Origin: Rotaria sordida
Lineage: Eukaryota > Rotifera > Eurotatoria > Philodinida > Philodinidae
Assembly: GCA_905250125.1 (NCBI GenBank)
Contig: CAJNOL010000221.1
Location: forward strand, 62,001-126,000
Length of the DNA stretch: 64,000 nt
Direction of reading: 5' to 3'
The position numbers and the translations under genes were made by a program. This document shows, piece by piece, positions 24,987 to 37,883 of this stretch. The notes under the pieces are model-generated. The model was not told where the DNA came from. It ran no database searches and worked only from the letters and a program-made list of their open reading frames with translations. Within the stretch, counting starts at the first letter, position 1; every line of letters begins with the position of its first letter.

Positions 24987-27590
24987 TCAGTTTCTTATCT
25001 CACGACAGTCAAGCACCATTTGACGAAATTTATCAGCTGAATTCCTACGTGTTGTTGAATTTTCTCGAGTTTTAGTCGGTTTTGTTGTATTTGTAGCTGT
25101 TGTCGTTAATGATGGATATTGTTTCAATAGATCTTGTTGTTTAATTGAACCCAAACGAACTAATACAGGTGTAGTGGACTTCCCAGCTGTTGTTGTTGAT
25201 ACTGTGGAAACTTTTCGATCAATTGATAAACGAGGTTTTGTTGTTGTCAATGGATCAGTTGCAAAAGCATGTAAAGGTCCAGTTGAATGAATAGTTTTTG
25301 TTGTTATTTCATCTAATGATGATCGAGGACTTTGAATCAAACTAGTTATTGAACTTGCTGATGAACGACGACTAGTATCATGTGTTGATGTTTGTCTATG
25401 AGAACTAATATTTAATTTAATTTAATTTAATTAACAAAACAAAAAAAAAATTTTAATTTTTACTTTTGTAAAGTACTCGATGTCTCGACTGGAGCTGATG
25501 TATTGGTAGTATTAAATATTTCTTTCTCAAGTCGGTTACGTTCATCTCTAAGTTCTAAATGAAATGAAGTTACAATTATATTCATTCTGATATCTTAATG
25601 GCGGAAGAAATTGATCTAATGAAATTAAGTAACCCTCCTCACAGAATAGTAGTTTACTGGGCTTTTACACTCTAAAAAAAATCGTTTTCTGGGAAACCTA
25701 TTTTCCACCTTTGAATAGCCTTTTAAGGGTTTCCGGAATTGGACCTAAAACCTATTTTAGTCGGTTTCCGAGTAAGCATTTTTCTGTAGAGGGTAATTTG
25801 TGTTCGCAATTCAAAAGTTTGTAGGTGACCTTTTATTATGATCAAGTTTTTTTTTGGTGTTTTAATTATGTTTTGAATCGCTTACAAGCACAAAATTCGA
25901 TAAATTGGATTTTTTAAACTGTCTGATAACTTTGATACGAGCTATGATAGTTACTTTTCTCATTCATACGTTCATCTGTCATAAACATTTTATGGATCTG
26001 CATATAGATATTTTAAATTGCATTTATTACGATACGTTTGTTTTTGAAATTAACAAGATTTGGAGGAGTTGAGAAGAAACTTCTGTACGACTCTGGCAGG
26101 TGATGTCGTCTTAGAAGTTTATGTAGGGTTTGAGAAACGCAAGGAGGCATGCCTTTCAATTATCTTGCAAGAAGTATGAAGTAAACTCTTTACTACCAAA
26201 TGAGGGCTTCTCGTTTTTATGAAATAGGTCATTCAGGTCTTATGGATATTTCCATAATGGATATTGTATTCATCGCAGACTGTACATCGTTTCATTTTTA
26301 GATTGTGTTTAGTTTCATAACGAGATGATATTAAAGCATGCTTATGTCCTTTTTGTTAATTCTTGAATAGCTGTCGCTCATTAATGTCTATGCGTACACA
26401 TTTTTACATCAATAGAAAACATGTAGAACAAACGAAATTAGATACATAAAAGAAGTTACAACTAAACAGTGAAAAATAATGAACTAATCTATTCGATAAT
26501 TTACACTGTTATTTTGTGCTCATTCGGATAGGGTGGACTACTATTACATTTGAAAGATCCATAACTTTGAGACTGTGCTCGTGTTCTGCGGGTATAGAAA
26601 AAAAAAATGATAGATTTTTTTTCGTTACAATAGATAGTTGTTTATGATAAAAGACAATCGTCTATTGTTAACTGAACATGTCTTATATCATTACCTCCGA
26701 GAGTTGGTTCTCGTAAAAGACCTCTTGTTTTTGCACGATAATCTGCTTCTTCTTCTAATTTTTGCTAAATTAAAAAACAATCAGAAAATATAACAGAATA
26801 GAAAAATAATCAAACAAAGAAATCTTACATGTACATAAGTAACATGATTTTCAAGTATTTTAATATCATCAGTAATTGCTTGTCTTAAACGTTGTATAAT
26901 ATCATCAATTGTAAAATCTTTTAATTTCTTACGTACAGTATTTATATCAATATTTGCTAATGTTCTTGGTGAAAGAGAATTTATTATTTTAGTTTCATCA
27001 ATATTTGCAGCTGGTTCTGGAATACTTAATATTGGTGTTTCTCGTCCATGACGATCACGTGCTGATACAGGTCGTTCACGTATACGACGTTCATCATCAC
27101 CAGTACCTGTTACAAGTGCATAATTAATAGCATTCCAATTATGTCCATTTGATAAACGACGATGAAATATATGATCATCTTGTGCGCACTGTTCATGTAT
27201 ATGTTTAACAAAAAATTCAATTTCAGTTGTTAAACGTTTTCGTAGTATAGGTGGTTCAGCTAAACTATGAAATGTTGAATCTGTACAATTGGCAACAGTT
27301 TCATTTCTAGATTTATAAGAATAATTGTTTTTATTTATTTTTTTATATTATTAAATAAAAGAAAAGAAAAAACAATTGTTTTTTTATTCTTACCGATATT
27401 CTCGCCAGATGTCAAGTAAACTATCAATTTCGTTTTCAATTTCTTCACATTGTTCGATTAATGCTTGACCCAAATAAAATTTTACATAATCACGTTCAGC
27501 AGAAATTAAACTTGTTGAAAGTGTTTTCCATGTTGATATTGGTTTATCATAAGGTATATATGAAGAATTATTCTTTGTCATTGAATTCAT
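24987..27590 (-). CDS. CCDC24-like coiled-coil protein
   Basis: Five exons join in frame to 417 aa: 27590-27394, 27306-26829, 26764-26695, 25554-25464, 25404-24987. The family hint is in the middle. HSLAEPPILRKRLTTEIEFF recalls the PPPLLKDLLRQEL stretch of vertebrate CCDC24. INIDTVRKKLKDFTIDDIIQ with RLRQAITDDIKILENHV recalls its NVSNIDQVARHLR...LEREI block. PTLGELRDERNRLEKEI closely follows PTLAELKEQKKAMEQEL. The predicted coiled coil covers roughly residues 195-270. The Ser/Thr-rich tail (about 280-417) is low complexity. CCDC24 has no established biochemical role; expression in other animals suggests ciliated or testis tissue. Intron 4 is long (1,140 nt) and holds a small inverted-repeat element. 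The alignment is from memory, so the name is tentative; the gene model itself is firm. Confidence 0.65.
25670..25791. mobile_element. Small inverted-repeat (MITE-like) element in CCDC24-like intron 4
   Basis: About 122 bp. The left end CTCTAAAAAAAATCGTTTTC faces CTCTACAGAAAAATGCTTAC read from the right end on the other strand. Inner pairs (GGGAAACCTATTTTCC against GGAAACCGACTAAAATAGG; AAGGGTTTCCGGAATTGG) continue the fold. No coding content. Confidence 0.5.
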
Positions 27591-28780
27591 ACCATGAATT
27601 ATTAATCTAAAATTTAATTCTATAAAGGTATTTATGTTAATAACTGTATTGAATTAATATATTATTCATGAAGATATTTTTCTTTTTCTAGAAACGTAAT
27701 ACATCTTATAAAATTTTGTAGATTTTGAGAGACGACATTCTTATTATTTAGGTAACTTCACAACACCTCCCTTTGAGTATTCTTGGCTTGAGAGAGAGAG
27801 AGAGGTCGCTTTACAACAATTACTTATAAAATAAAGTATCAAACTTGTTCTTTTACAAATGCATTACTCATAAAATCGATTTGCTTGTGAATTTATGCCT
27901 TTAGAGTAATTCAAAACTTATCTTCAACGAATTGCAAGATAATAATAAACTGACGCTCGTTGACAAATATAGATTAATGATCATTTTTAACAACAGTAAG
28001 GAAGAGCATAGCCACAAGTGCCAGAAGTAGTTAGGTATAGAATAGAACTTTTTCGGTAATTCCGAATATACGTTCAGAATTTTCTTCTGATGTTAGATCG
28101 AATAAATTATCATCAGATTGTTTCAAACGATTCAAAATAGTGACTGTACATTATTTTGGTCTATGTTTATATTTCCATTGAAATCTATCAAATTCAAAAT
28201 ACGAAACAGTTTTTAATCACTCAATTTTGTTTATTTTGTATGACAAATTTTAAAGTGAGAACGCATAGATGAGATTTTGCTTCTTGTAATATCTCATTTT
28301 GTATAGAATTCAGTAATGTTGGGTTCAAACTGCTGCAAGGCACAAACTACGTAAATTAAGGAGTACGCTGAAGCCACTATTTTGCTTAGGACAAACACAA
28401 TTTTTTGATTTTTTTAACAAAATTTACTGAGTGAATATTTTGTGCCAAGGCTTTCGCGGTGTAATTTATATATGATAAAATAGTCTTCAAGTTTTATCGA
28501 TTAATTCTTCAACAGTTTAATACTTCGATCTAATTCATTTCAATCATGAAAATCTTTCATTATTCTCTTTTGTCATTGCTATATTATTGTTAAAAGAATT
28601 TGAACTTCTATATTAGTATATAGACAGAAGTTTGATTATTTCTTGTACAACAATAAAACAAAAACCTAGATAAATTGAATTTTGTTTTTTTTTTATTAAA
28701 AATTTCTTTCAAGAATGACTTATTTATTTCTATGTAAAAGATTGCTTAACTGAATCTAATCTTTAAAAATAAGAAAAATC
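27591..28780. other. Intergenic, no gene seen
   Basis: AT-rich spacer between two minus-strand genes. It includes a short GA run near 27790. A weak inverted pair, GCAAGGCACAAAC near 28334 and TTTTGTGCCAAGGC near 28437, has no clear meaning. Confidence 0.5.
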
Positions 28781-31132
28781 TTAAATAGTCAAATTTGTAT
28801 TACTAAATAAATAATTAATCATATCCATTTGTGATCCGATTAAAATTGCATCTGCATCAAGACACATTTTTTCTCGTGCTTTATTCGCAATTCCATTGCA
28901 CATTTTTTTATGATAATAATGTTTTAAACCAGGTTCAACTGCTCGAAATACATAACATTCTGATGAAGGATCACTAAATCGATGATATAAATTAACATCT
29001 TCCATACCCCAATCATGATTATTAGTTTCCCATCCACCAATTTTATCTAAATCTTTTTTACGTACAGCAACATTTCCAAAACCATAAATAGAAAATAAAC
29101 CATTTTTTGAATTAACATTAATTATTGAATTATTATGAACAACAGATATATTTGAAAAAACTGAAAATATAATTGGAAAATAAACTGCACATGATGATAT
29201 AGATAATTGATGAATCATTAAACGACGAGTACTATCTAATGCTTGTCCAGTAAATAAAAGATCAGCATCTAAAAAAAATAATAATTGATTACTAGTAAAT
29301 AATTGTGAAGCTAATTGACGACCAAGTCCACGATTATAAGAAGTTTGGTTTTGATTAATAATTGATATACGAATAATTGACATATATCTGACAGATAAAT
29401 CATTTATAAGATTAGCAATTCTATTAGTTGTTTGATTTTTTTGAGAAAAATAAAGTATTGTTAATGTAAAATGTTCATGTCGAAAAGGATAATTTAATAC
29501 TTCATTTTCATAATTATTTATTAATCTTATTAATGCTTCATCTTTATTATGTGAAATAACAATTAAATTTAATTGATAAATATTTTCATTTGTTTTAATA
29601 TCAGTTATTTCTCGATAATCAAAACGATGTTTATTTGTAAATGGTTGATTCATACGAAATCGTTGTTGAGTAAAAGCAACTTTAGTTGGATATATAGAAA
29701 CTGAATAAGCAGTTAGTAGAACTTCAACTATTACTTCTAAGCCATATGTTGGCATTATACGATAATAACCGAATACGAATTTACCATTAACCAATGTCCA
29801 ATTAAAGGAACGTTGACGCCAACTCATTCTTGTTTTTTCAATATATGATCGAACAGCTTGTTCAAGATATGATCTCCATCTTACATCAATCTTTTGATAA
29901 AATACATCTCGTGAAACATCAAATGTCACTTCTGATAGAAATATTCCATAAGTTTTTCTATTTATTAATTTTTTTAACGATGTATTATTTTCTAAATATT
30001 GTTTTTCTTGTTTTAGTCGTATATAAAAAGTAAATATTTGTTGAAATGTATTTTGATCATTAATTGGATGTATAATTAATGCTTGAGAAACAATTGTTGG
30101 TGTAAAATCATAACCAAATTTATATCGAGGACCATAATGATGATAAAATAAAGATCTTGTATTATGCGCTTTTGTACAACTAATATGAACATGATTTAAT
30201 ATACAACGACCTAATTCAACATCTTCATGTGGAGTACGAATTTCATTATTTAAACAATGATCAAGCCATGGACCGAGTTGAATTAAAGTACTTTGAGAAA
30301 GTATAACTCCACTACCACCCATACAAAAATACTAAAAATAAAAATAAAATTTAATTAATTTAATTATAATTCATTGGATTACTTTTTCTGATGGAAAATG
30401 AATGGCTGATCCATTTCGTCTACCAGATCCACCTTGTCCTATATATAAAGTTTTTCTATGATCAATTGATTTAAGCCATTTAACTAGTTCTTCAATATTA
30501 ACATAAGCATTATCATCTAAACGTAATAACCATGATGTTTTTTGACGATAAAATGCATAAATAAATTTCATAGCATAGAAACTTTTTTTTTGTGGTGGAT
30601 AATTATTTTCAACATGTTTTAATTTAACAATATATAAACAAGATTTAATATATTGACTTAGATTTTTATTTAATTCAAAAAAAAAATTTTCAATAAATTC
30701 TTCTGATATTAAAGATTTTTCTTCAATAAATATAATTATTTCAATATCAATTGTTGTTGTTAATATCCATGTATTAAATATTGAAGGTAAATAAATTAAT
30801 AATCGTTCGTATGATGATATTATAGCTATTGTTAAAAATAATTGTGAATTTTCATTTTGACATGTTTTTTTTGTTCGATATTGAAAATGATCATAAAATG
30901 AATATTTTATTCGTGTCATTGGAATTAATGTTGATGGACAAGGAAATCGAATAAATGTTTGCCAATAATATATACCAAATATATAACCAATTATAGAAAA
31001 ACATAAGAATAATAAAGAAAATTTTAAACCATTGAATAATATACGCAACATTCGTTGTTTTTCATTCGTAAAAGAATTTAAAATTCTTATCAATCTAAAA
31101 TTATAGAGAAATAAAGTAATAACAAACATCAA
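28781..31132 (-). CDS. CHSY1: Chondroitin sulfate synthase (bifunctional glycosyltransferase)
   Basis: Two exons, 31132-30383 and 30331-28781, join in phase 0 to 766 aa, close to the family's usual 775-800. A type II membrane anchor lies near residues 31-55, as in Golgi enzymes. The N-terminal Fringe-like domain contains WLLRLDDNAYVNIEELVKWL, LYIGQGGSGRR and, across the splice, EK-YFCMGGSGVILS, then THEDVELGRC (here TPHEDVELGRC). The C-terminal domain shows LLFFLDADLLFT (DxD metal site), VYFPIIFSVF, YGFGNVAVRKKDLDKIGGWE, HDWGMEDVNLYHRF and KMCLDADA. Together these define CHSY-type enzymes, which polymerise chondroitin by alternating GlcA and GalNAc transfer. The first site reads LDDNAYV where vertebrate enzymes have DDDVYI. 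CHSY1, CHSY3 and CHPF cannot be separated by eye, so the symbol marks the family. Confidence 0.9.
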
Positions 31133-31960
31133 GTTTGTTTATATTGGTTTTCTTTTTGTTTTTGAATCATTCGAATAAGTTGTAAAAGCGTAACATAATT
31201 AGCTAATAATAATAATAATAATATGTTACAAATTGAGTACATAAAAATGATTCTTTTTTTGTCGTTTGATTATTCCTTAAAAAGAAAATAAATGATGACT
31301 TATGACAACATTTACTAAATTTGTTAAACATTGAAAATGAGTTACAAAAAAAAAAAGAAAAGAAAAGAAAAGGACAATGATTGTTTTTTTTCTTGATAAA
31401 TATAGAAAAGACGAGATACAGAATCAGAGAATGAAAGTAAAAATAAAAAAAGTAATTGAATAGTATGTCTATTCAATATAGAAAGAGCACAATAACGTTT
31501 ATTTATTTATTTTTCATATAGCATACTTATGAAATATTTCATTGTAAACTTCTACTGTTAGAACATTTATCAATCTTTTGCAAGACTCAACAATGTAAAT
31601 CATAAAACGAAAAAAATTCGTTTTTTTTTTTCAAGTATATACTTTACCTTCCATTTATTTTCTATTAGTACTAAAAACGATAAATAAACATACACACACA
31701 AAAATGCACAAACATTCATAATGTCTTTCATTATATAGACATTTGTTTGAGGAGCAACTGTGGTTTTACATTAATATGATTCTATTTTATTTATCGAATA
31801 AAAGAAAAACGAAAAGCAAATACAAGAAAAAAAAACCCATCAGTCAATACTTCAAACCATACTCCCACTACACTATAATACAGCAAGAAAAGGTAAACGA
31901 AAAAAACAAGATAGTTTCAATTGAACTTAATCTAAACATGTATACTATGTTTTTGTTTTA
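31133..31960. other. Spacer between minus-strand genes
   Basis: AT-rich. It contains an (AAT)n run near 31208-31222, an AAAAG/AAAGA-rich run near 31350-31372, and the 3' flank of the first ATPase beta gene. The open frame at 31743-31964 has no family features. Confidence 0.5.
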
Positions 31961-33794
31961 TTAACGGCCATTATTTTCATTATATTTGATATCTGTATGT
32001 GTACGATATAATTGAAAATTAACCATACCACGCATACGTCTTGTATTATGTTCAATACCTGGTGCCCATGCAAGACATGTAACACTTACAAGACGATTTA
32101 ATGGTAACATATTAAATTGAACTAAAACAAATGGTTGAACATGATCTTTTGCATTTCTAAGAAAACAAACAAAAAAATATTCAAAATCTTTTCAAAAGTT
32201 TTCATTTTTCTTTAGAAAAGAAAGAAAGAAATATTTACTGATATGGAAAGAAATAATTTGGAATAACACCAAATTTTGATGAACCAAATGGATAACTCAG
32301 TGAATAATAAGTTGCATTCAGTAATACATCAGTATCAGCAGCATGCTATTGAATTAAGAATAAAATTCATTTATTTCTTATTTGTATTACTTTAAGTTAT
32401 TCAATAAAAAAAATAGAAGAAAAAAAAACATGATATTTGTCTTTAGGCATTTTGACATACTTGATTATTTATAGTAGAACGATTATACAATTGAATAGAT
32501 TGGTATACATACGAAGTTCAAGTATCCATTAAACATGAACATGATGTATTTGCTGGCTTCTTAGAGTAATCTATATTTCAGACTATTATTCTACAGCTGA
32601 ATTTCTTTCTTTTTTTTTTTTTTAATTAATTCGTGTATTTGCATAGATTGTGTAATCATCAAATAAAAAAAAGTCAAAAATAATTCGTTTTTTTTTTTTT
32701 TGAAATTAAAAATTTCATATTACTCAACGTTTAGTTTTAATATTGAACAAGAAAAACAAAAAAAGAAATATTCTTCAAGTGCAAAATAAATACATTTATA
32801 GCACACTTACCGTTCCTGCACATGTAATATATACATCAGAATTTGATATACTTTTATTACTATACACATGTCGAAGTTTTTGAATCTCAAATGGTAAAAT
32901 GCCTTTTACAGGTTTCCAACCATAAACCTAAATATAAATCAATTTAATAGTTTGATTTTTGATTACTAGGAAAAAAAAAAGAATCAATCTTAATACTTTA
33001 TTAAGTTTAATAAGAATACATGGTTGTTCATAACTAAAACCATACATTTTATTATCCGAACATGGATGATTTTCATTTTTAACAATATGATACCAATTAA
33101 ATAAACAAGCTGTACCTGGTGGTAATTTAGATGCTGGTTCTTGTGATGAACATTGTTCGACTTTAGCATCAGAATTTTGTAAAAGAAAAACATTTCGAAA
33201 TAATCGTAGAGATGAAGCAATACGTTTTTGTTGTATTGGATCATTTGTTATTTGAATAAGACTTTCATCAATAACTGGTTGAGGTCGAAAACCTAATCCA
33301 ACTATATGAAAAAATAAAAATAAAAAGAAATTTAGATAAATTTTGAAATAATCATACAAATACAAACCAACAGCAGCTGTACTTCGTACAGCCATTGTAC
33401 TTTCTGTATTATAATATCTTGGTTGAGTACGATCAAGTATACGAGCAAAAACATAAGTTAAAGCAACAAAAAAGCAACCCAAAAAGCAATAAAGTATTGT
33501 ATAAAAAATCGATAATTTAGCTAAAATATAAATATAAATAGATATATATATATACATATTATTATGGTTATTATATTTATCTTTTGAATTACCCCAATTA
33601 AGAGCATCACGACCAAGTACTGTTTTTCGTTTTGAATTATATAAAAACTTTGCAAAAGATTTTCTTGAATTTTTTGTTTTTTTAATATTTTTATCTAATA
33701 AATTATTAACATTAGTGTCATTTTTTTGTAATTCTATATTAACATTTGTTGGTTCTATTGTAATATCACTTGATTGTATCTCTCTATTTATCAT
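31961..33794 (-). CDS. Na+/K+-ATPase beta subunit (copy A)
   Basis: Six exons give 359 aa: 33794-33593, 33520-33368, 33301-32997, 32927-32811, 32345-32239, 32156-31961. The N-terminus (KSFAKFLYNSKRKTVLGRDA) leads to one membrane span (LSIFYTILYCFLGCFFVALT) in the type II orientation of P-type ATPase beta subunits. The ectodomain has VGLGFRPQP, FNWYHIVKNENHPCSDNKMY, GFSYEQPCILIKLNKVYGWK, a Cys in VYITCAG, and a C-terminal block PFVLVQFNMLPLNRLVSVTC. The Cys pairs and the ILIKLNKVYGWKP motif are beta-family hallmarks. The subunit is needed for folding, surface delivery and K+ handling of the alpha subunit. The last two introns have the same position and phase as in copy B, showing tandem duplication. 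The first intron contains an in-frame AT-rich stretch that could be misread as coding. Confidence 0.88.
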
Positions 33795-34244
33795 TTTATC
33801 TAAAGCATGGTCTTTTGTTTTGTTCGATCAGGTTAAAAAAAGAAAGAAAATCTTACGTTCTGTTTTTTTTTTTATTTTTTTTATACAAAAAAAAAACCTA
33901 CTAGATCTATGCTATGTATGCATATATACATAAATAAAAAGTAACGTCAGTACATACAAAAATGCTTTCAACCGTAACCATTTGCTGCACACCTTTTCTT
34001 CACACTTATAGAAGAACGACAATAATATTTCAACCGTTTACTGCTTAGACATTAGAAGAAAGAAGATTTCTTTACATAAACATACAAATATGAATATAAA
34101 AATGAAAATAATAATATTGTTATACTATGAAAGAAAATGAAGATTGTAATAATAAGATTTGTAAAACAAAAAAAAAAGCAAAACTATAGACATAGAAAAA
34201 ATAGTTTAATTAAAGTTCAAATGTTTTTTTTTTGTTTTATTGAA
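33795..34244. other. Short spacer between the two beta-subunit genes
   Basis: About 450 bp, AT-rich, holding the 5' flank of copy A and the 3' flank of copy B. No reading frame and no defined element. Confidence 0.6.
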
Positions 34245-35659
34245 TTATTTTGTTACAGGAGCACTCTTATTTGATCTCAATATATCAAATGTAACAACTC
34301 CACGACGTGCTGAACCTTGAACATATTGTTGAATATCTGGTGCCCAAGCACGGCATATTATATTCACTTTCGTATCGAATGGTAATGACGTAAATTGTAC
34401 TAATACAAATGGTTCAACTTCTTCTCTTGCATTTCTAAAAGAATAAAATAAATAAATCAATATATATATATATATATATAAGATGAAAAATAATTTTTCT
34501 AATTTATTTTACCTATAGGGAAAAAAATAATAAGGTATACCACCATAATTTGGAATACCAAGTGGATGTAAAATTGAATAATATATCATACTACCAGTCT
34601 TATTTTTATCTTCTTGTTCTCTACCCTCACAAGTTATATAAATATTTTGCCCCTGTTGATCAATAGGAAGTATTGGCTGACCTGTAGCATTGGCTACTGC
34701 ATCGATGATATTACCATCAGCTGGCATCCAACCATAAATCTTTAAAAATAAAGATTAATTCTTCTATAATGATATTTTCAATTATTTTTGAGAAAAGATT
34801 AAAAATTGAAAAATTATTTTTACTTGATTTAGTTTAATAAGTATACACGGTTGACCTATTGGCCATCCATACATTTTTTCAGTTGAACAAGGATGTGCTA
34901 AAGACAAAGAAAAAGAAAGCAAGCGACTATTTAAAAATATTTATATTTATATTATATAAATACCGTCACTTGTAACAATATCATCCCAAGAAAATTTACA
35001 TGAATGACTTCCTCGAAGTTTTGAAGCTGGATTAAATGGACTACATTCTTCTAAATATGTTGTATCATATTGTGTAAGAAAATCTATACAAAAAAAAACA
35101 ATCACATAATAATCATAAATGAAATAATTTTATTAATATAATAACTATATCGAAAAGATGTCAAAGACGATACTGTTGTATTTTGTGATTGTGAATCGCC
35201 ATAAACAGTGAGTGATGTTGAAGTTATATCAGGCATTGGTCGAAAACCCATTCCTAGATATAAAACAAAAAAAAAAATAATCTTTGAATTTCTTGTTGTT
35301 AGTTTTAATTAAAACCAACCAATACAAAATTTTCCGCCAACTTTCATTTGATTATGACGATATGTATATGTTGGTGATTCACGTGATACAATAGCAGCAA
35401 ATACAGCAATCATACCGGAAAAGAATAGACCCAAACAAAGATAGAAAAAGAAATAATATATAGAAATTTTAATCCATGATGAACTTGTATTTCCAAAAAA
35501 TGTTTGATGTTCTTTATTATAAAGAAAAATACGAAATGATTTCATAAAATTGGTTAAACCAGTTTTGACACGATACATAAATGGTTTTTTTTCTCCACCA
35601 TGATTACCATTTGAATCCATTCGTTCGAATCCACTTGGTCCGTCTGGTTCGGGTGGCAT
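34245..35659 (-). CDS. Na+/K+-ATPase beta subunit (copy B)
   Basis: Six exons give 352 aa: 35659-35320, 35253-35146, 35083-34964, 34897-34824, 34739-34513, 34434-34245. The cytosolic N-terminus (FMKSFRIFLYNKEHQTFFGN, SSSWIKISIYY) precedes a single membrane span (about residues 67-92). The ectodomain includes IGMGFRPMPD, CKFSWDDIV, HPCSTEKMYGWPIGQPCILI, KLNQIYGWMPADG, NIYITCEG and PFVLVQFTSLPFDTKVNIIC. It shares domain order and the last two intron positions with copy A, yet the proteins differ clearly in sequence, so the duplication is not recent. The two copies may serve different alpha partners or tissues (inference). A (TA)n run at 34462-34481 lies in intron 5. Confidence 0.88.
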
Positions 35660-36926
35660 TATTATTATAATTTGTTTTTGTTAATAAAAATAAAGTAATA
35701 AGTTGTTTTTGTATACACGCTTAGTAATGAGAAAGAATAAATAAATCGTTGATTTTGACAAAATAAATAGAGAGAAAGACAATTATAACGTTCTAAGCAA
35801 TCATCCATGACCGGCAGCCATCGTTTTATAGTTATGTTCTGTCTATCACAAGGCAAAATATCACTACTATTTTATTAGTTTTATAAGAGAAACTTTTTTT
35901 TTTTAATTTATTTTTGTTTGCGAAATTAAAAATTTTTAAATTCAGGGATACTTTTATAATATATAGTAGTGAAATCTTTAGCTATTGATTAAATAAAAAA
36001 GAAATCCATCGATCTGTAACAGCTGTATTTATTAATTATCTGATGATTTAAGAAATATTTGAGACTTCTCAATAGAATTAGATCTTACCAAATGAATTGT
36101 ATATGAAATAGTAAAAAAAGTCTATTTTTTTTTAAAATTTCGTTAGTGAACCTAGCAAAGTTTACTTAGTGAAATAACCATATTTTAAATCAAAACTAAC
36201 TTTCTATTAGAACGAAATTGAAAGCTTTCATAATATCCATACAATTAATAATCTATTGATAAAAATATGATGTAAAAATAGTAATTCATGGTTTTCATCT
36301 ATTAATTTGAAACAATGATGATGTCATGAGTGTGATGAGCAAGAATTAAGAGCAGCTTATCAACACATAAAAAATTATTGATATTAAAAAATTGTTTATT
36401 TCCATAAAGTCAATAAATATTTATCTGTTCACAGTAAATGTTCATATATGATCTCCATTTAAAACAATTAACAGTTGCAACCAAATGGATTCCTACTTCA
36501 TAAATCGAAAGTTTAAATAAAAGCTCAAAGAAATCAATCATTAGTATCTCACTCATCTTAGGCATTATAGATAATGATTTTCTAATCAACGAAAGAGCAA
36601 TGTTGGTAGTTTGATGTTGAAATGAATAAAACTACAATAATCATTGTGAATTACTCGAAAATAGACTTCTTAATTTTAAAGTATTATTCATTTTATATTC
36701 TCCAATTTTCAGGTACAAATTTGTTGATTACTCAAAAGTATGATTATCAGACATAAAGAAATATTTATTCATTTACATTTATTCCGTATAATAAAACAGG
36801 TTACATAATTTTTATGAGTAGTTTTTTCATCTTTTTTGTTTCCAAAATTTCACTTAGAAAATTTTCGACTCTAATCAAAATTGAATTGAACATATACGAA
36901 CATCTGAACGTTAGTTATCCATTACT
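35660..36926. other. Intergenic, no gene seen
   Basis: AT-rich upstream region of ATPase beta copy B. No recognised motif or reading frame. Confidence 0.5.
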
Positions 36927-37151
36927 ATGCGACGACAGTTAATGTTTATTGTGTTTACTTTAATTTTTTTTACAACATATTTTATTATGCCTATTAATCG
37001 TATTCAACTTAATGCACAAGAGTTATTCAATTAATCAAGAATAATTCTATCAAGACGAAGAACTTCGACAATAATTGAATATTTATCAGTTCCAGATGAT
37101 AAAAATGAAAACGACGCACTACAAAAGTTACGTATTTTTAATGGTATATAG
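36927..37151 (+). pseudogene. Possible broken start of a small type II membrane protein
   Basis: From the ATG at 36927 the frame reads MRRQLMFIVFTLIFFTTYFI, a basic start plus one membrane span, then MPINRIQLNAQELFN and a stop. The same frame continues as RRRTSTIIEYLSVPDDKNEN and LQKLRIFNGI to a second stop at 37149-37151. The codon texture past the first stop looks protein-like, so this may be the remnant of a Golgi-type enzyme's N-terminus. No family was recognised and no further exons were found. Confidence 0.3.
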
Positions 37152-37801
37152 ATTGCTGCGATTATTTGTTTCCCATTTTTTTTTCTAATGGTAAACTTGT
37201 TAGATTTACAGTCTGACTGTAAAATTATGTTTTGTTTTGTTCTTTTTATTTACCATTGTAAATGTTCTTCATCACTTCTTATTGTACTTATATTTTACTT
37301 ATTCATGTATTTTACTAGTAGCCTATAGTGAATACAAAACAATAACGAGAGAAGATAATCATGTGAACTTATAAAAGGACTATACCTGAACCACCAGGAT
37401 CAGGAAAGAACACAAGATCTTACCGGTGCAACAGTTTTTGCCTAATCAACCAAGATTAGATCTGCGTGAATCTAGCCAAAAAGTCAAGATCTGTTTTTTT
37501 TTTCTCAGACAAGAATCTTGCCTCAAAGTCACGAAAAAACAAGAATCGAGAGAGAATAACGACAAGACCATTGATTAGTGAAATTTCGTCTTCGAGCGAC
37601 ATCATTCGATAAAATATTATTATTCGAATGGAGCGAACAGTTATCCTACTACACAAAAACAGTAATACTTATTAATCCTCTCTATCACACACTTAATCAA
37701 TAAGATACACTTATTAATCAATTAGATAAATTGCATAAGTCTTTATCTCCAATACTTTCAGATTTTTTTTTGTTTACGATAAAAATTTTTAAAAAAAAAA
37801 G
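37152..37801. other. Intergenic, no gene seen
   Basis: Upstream flank of the Maelstrom-domain gene. The minus-strand open frame at 37456-37656 has no family features. Confidence 0.5.
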
Positions 37802-37849
37802 ATGCATTCTTCAAGTCGTCTTTCATCTTTGTCAAATATTGAAAATGAT

Positions 37850-37883
<34 letters not shown>

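Noticed and set aside
33519-33594. In-frame continuation of ATPase beta copy A through its first intron
   Set aside because: The open frame gives an Asn/Tyr/Ile run. Removing it as a GT-AG intron restores the membrane segment start (LNW-AKLSIFY).
34462-34481. (TA)n run and similar TA runs near 43807, 47475 and 51524
   Set aside because: Simple microsatellites inside introns of AT-rich genes; no further significance seen.
36000-36900. Search for the missing HMG-box exon of the Maelstrom-domain gene
   Set aside because: No HMG-like frame was seen upstream on the plus strand, though short exons cannot be excluded by eye.
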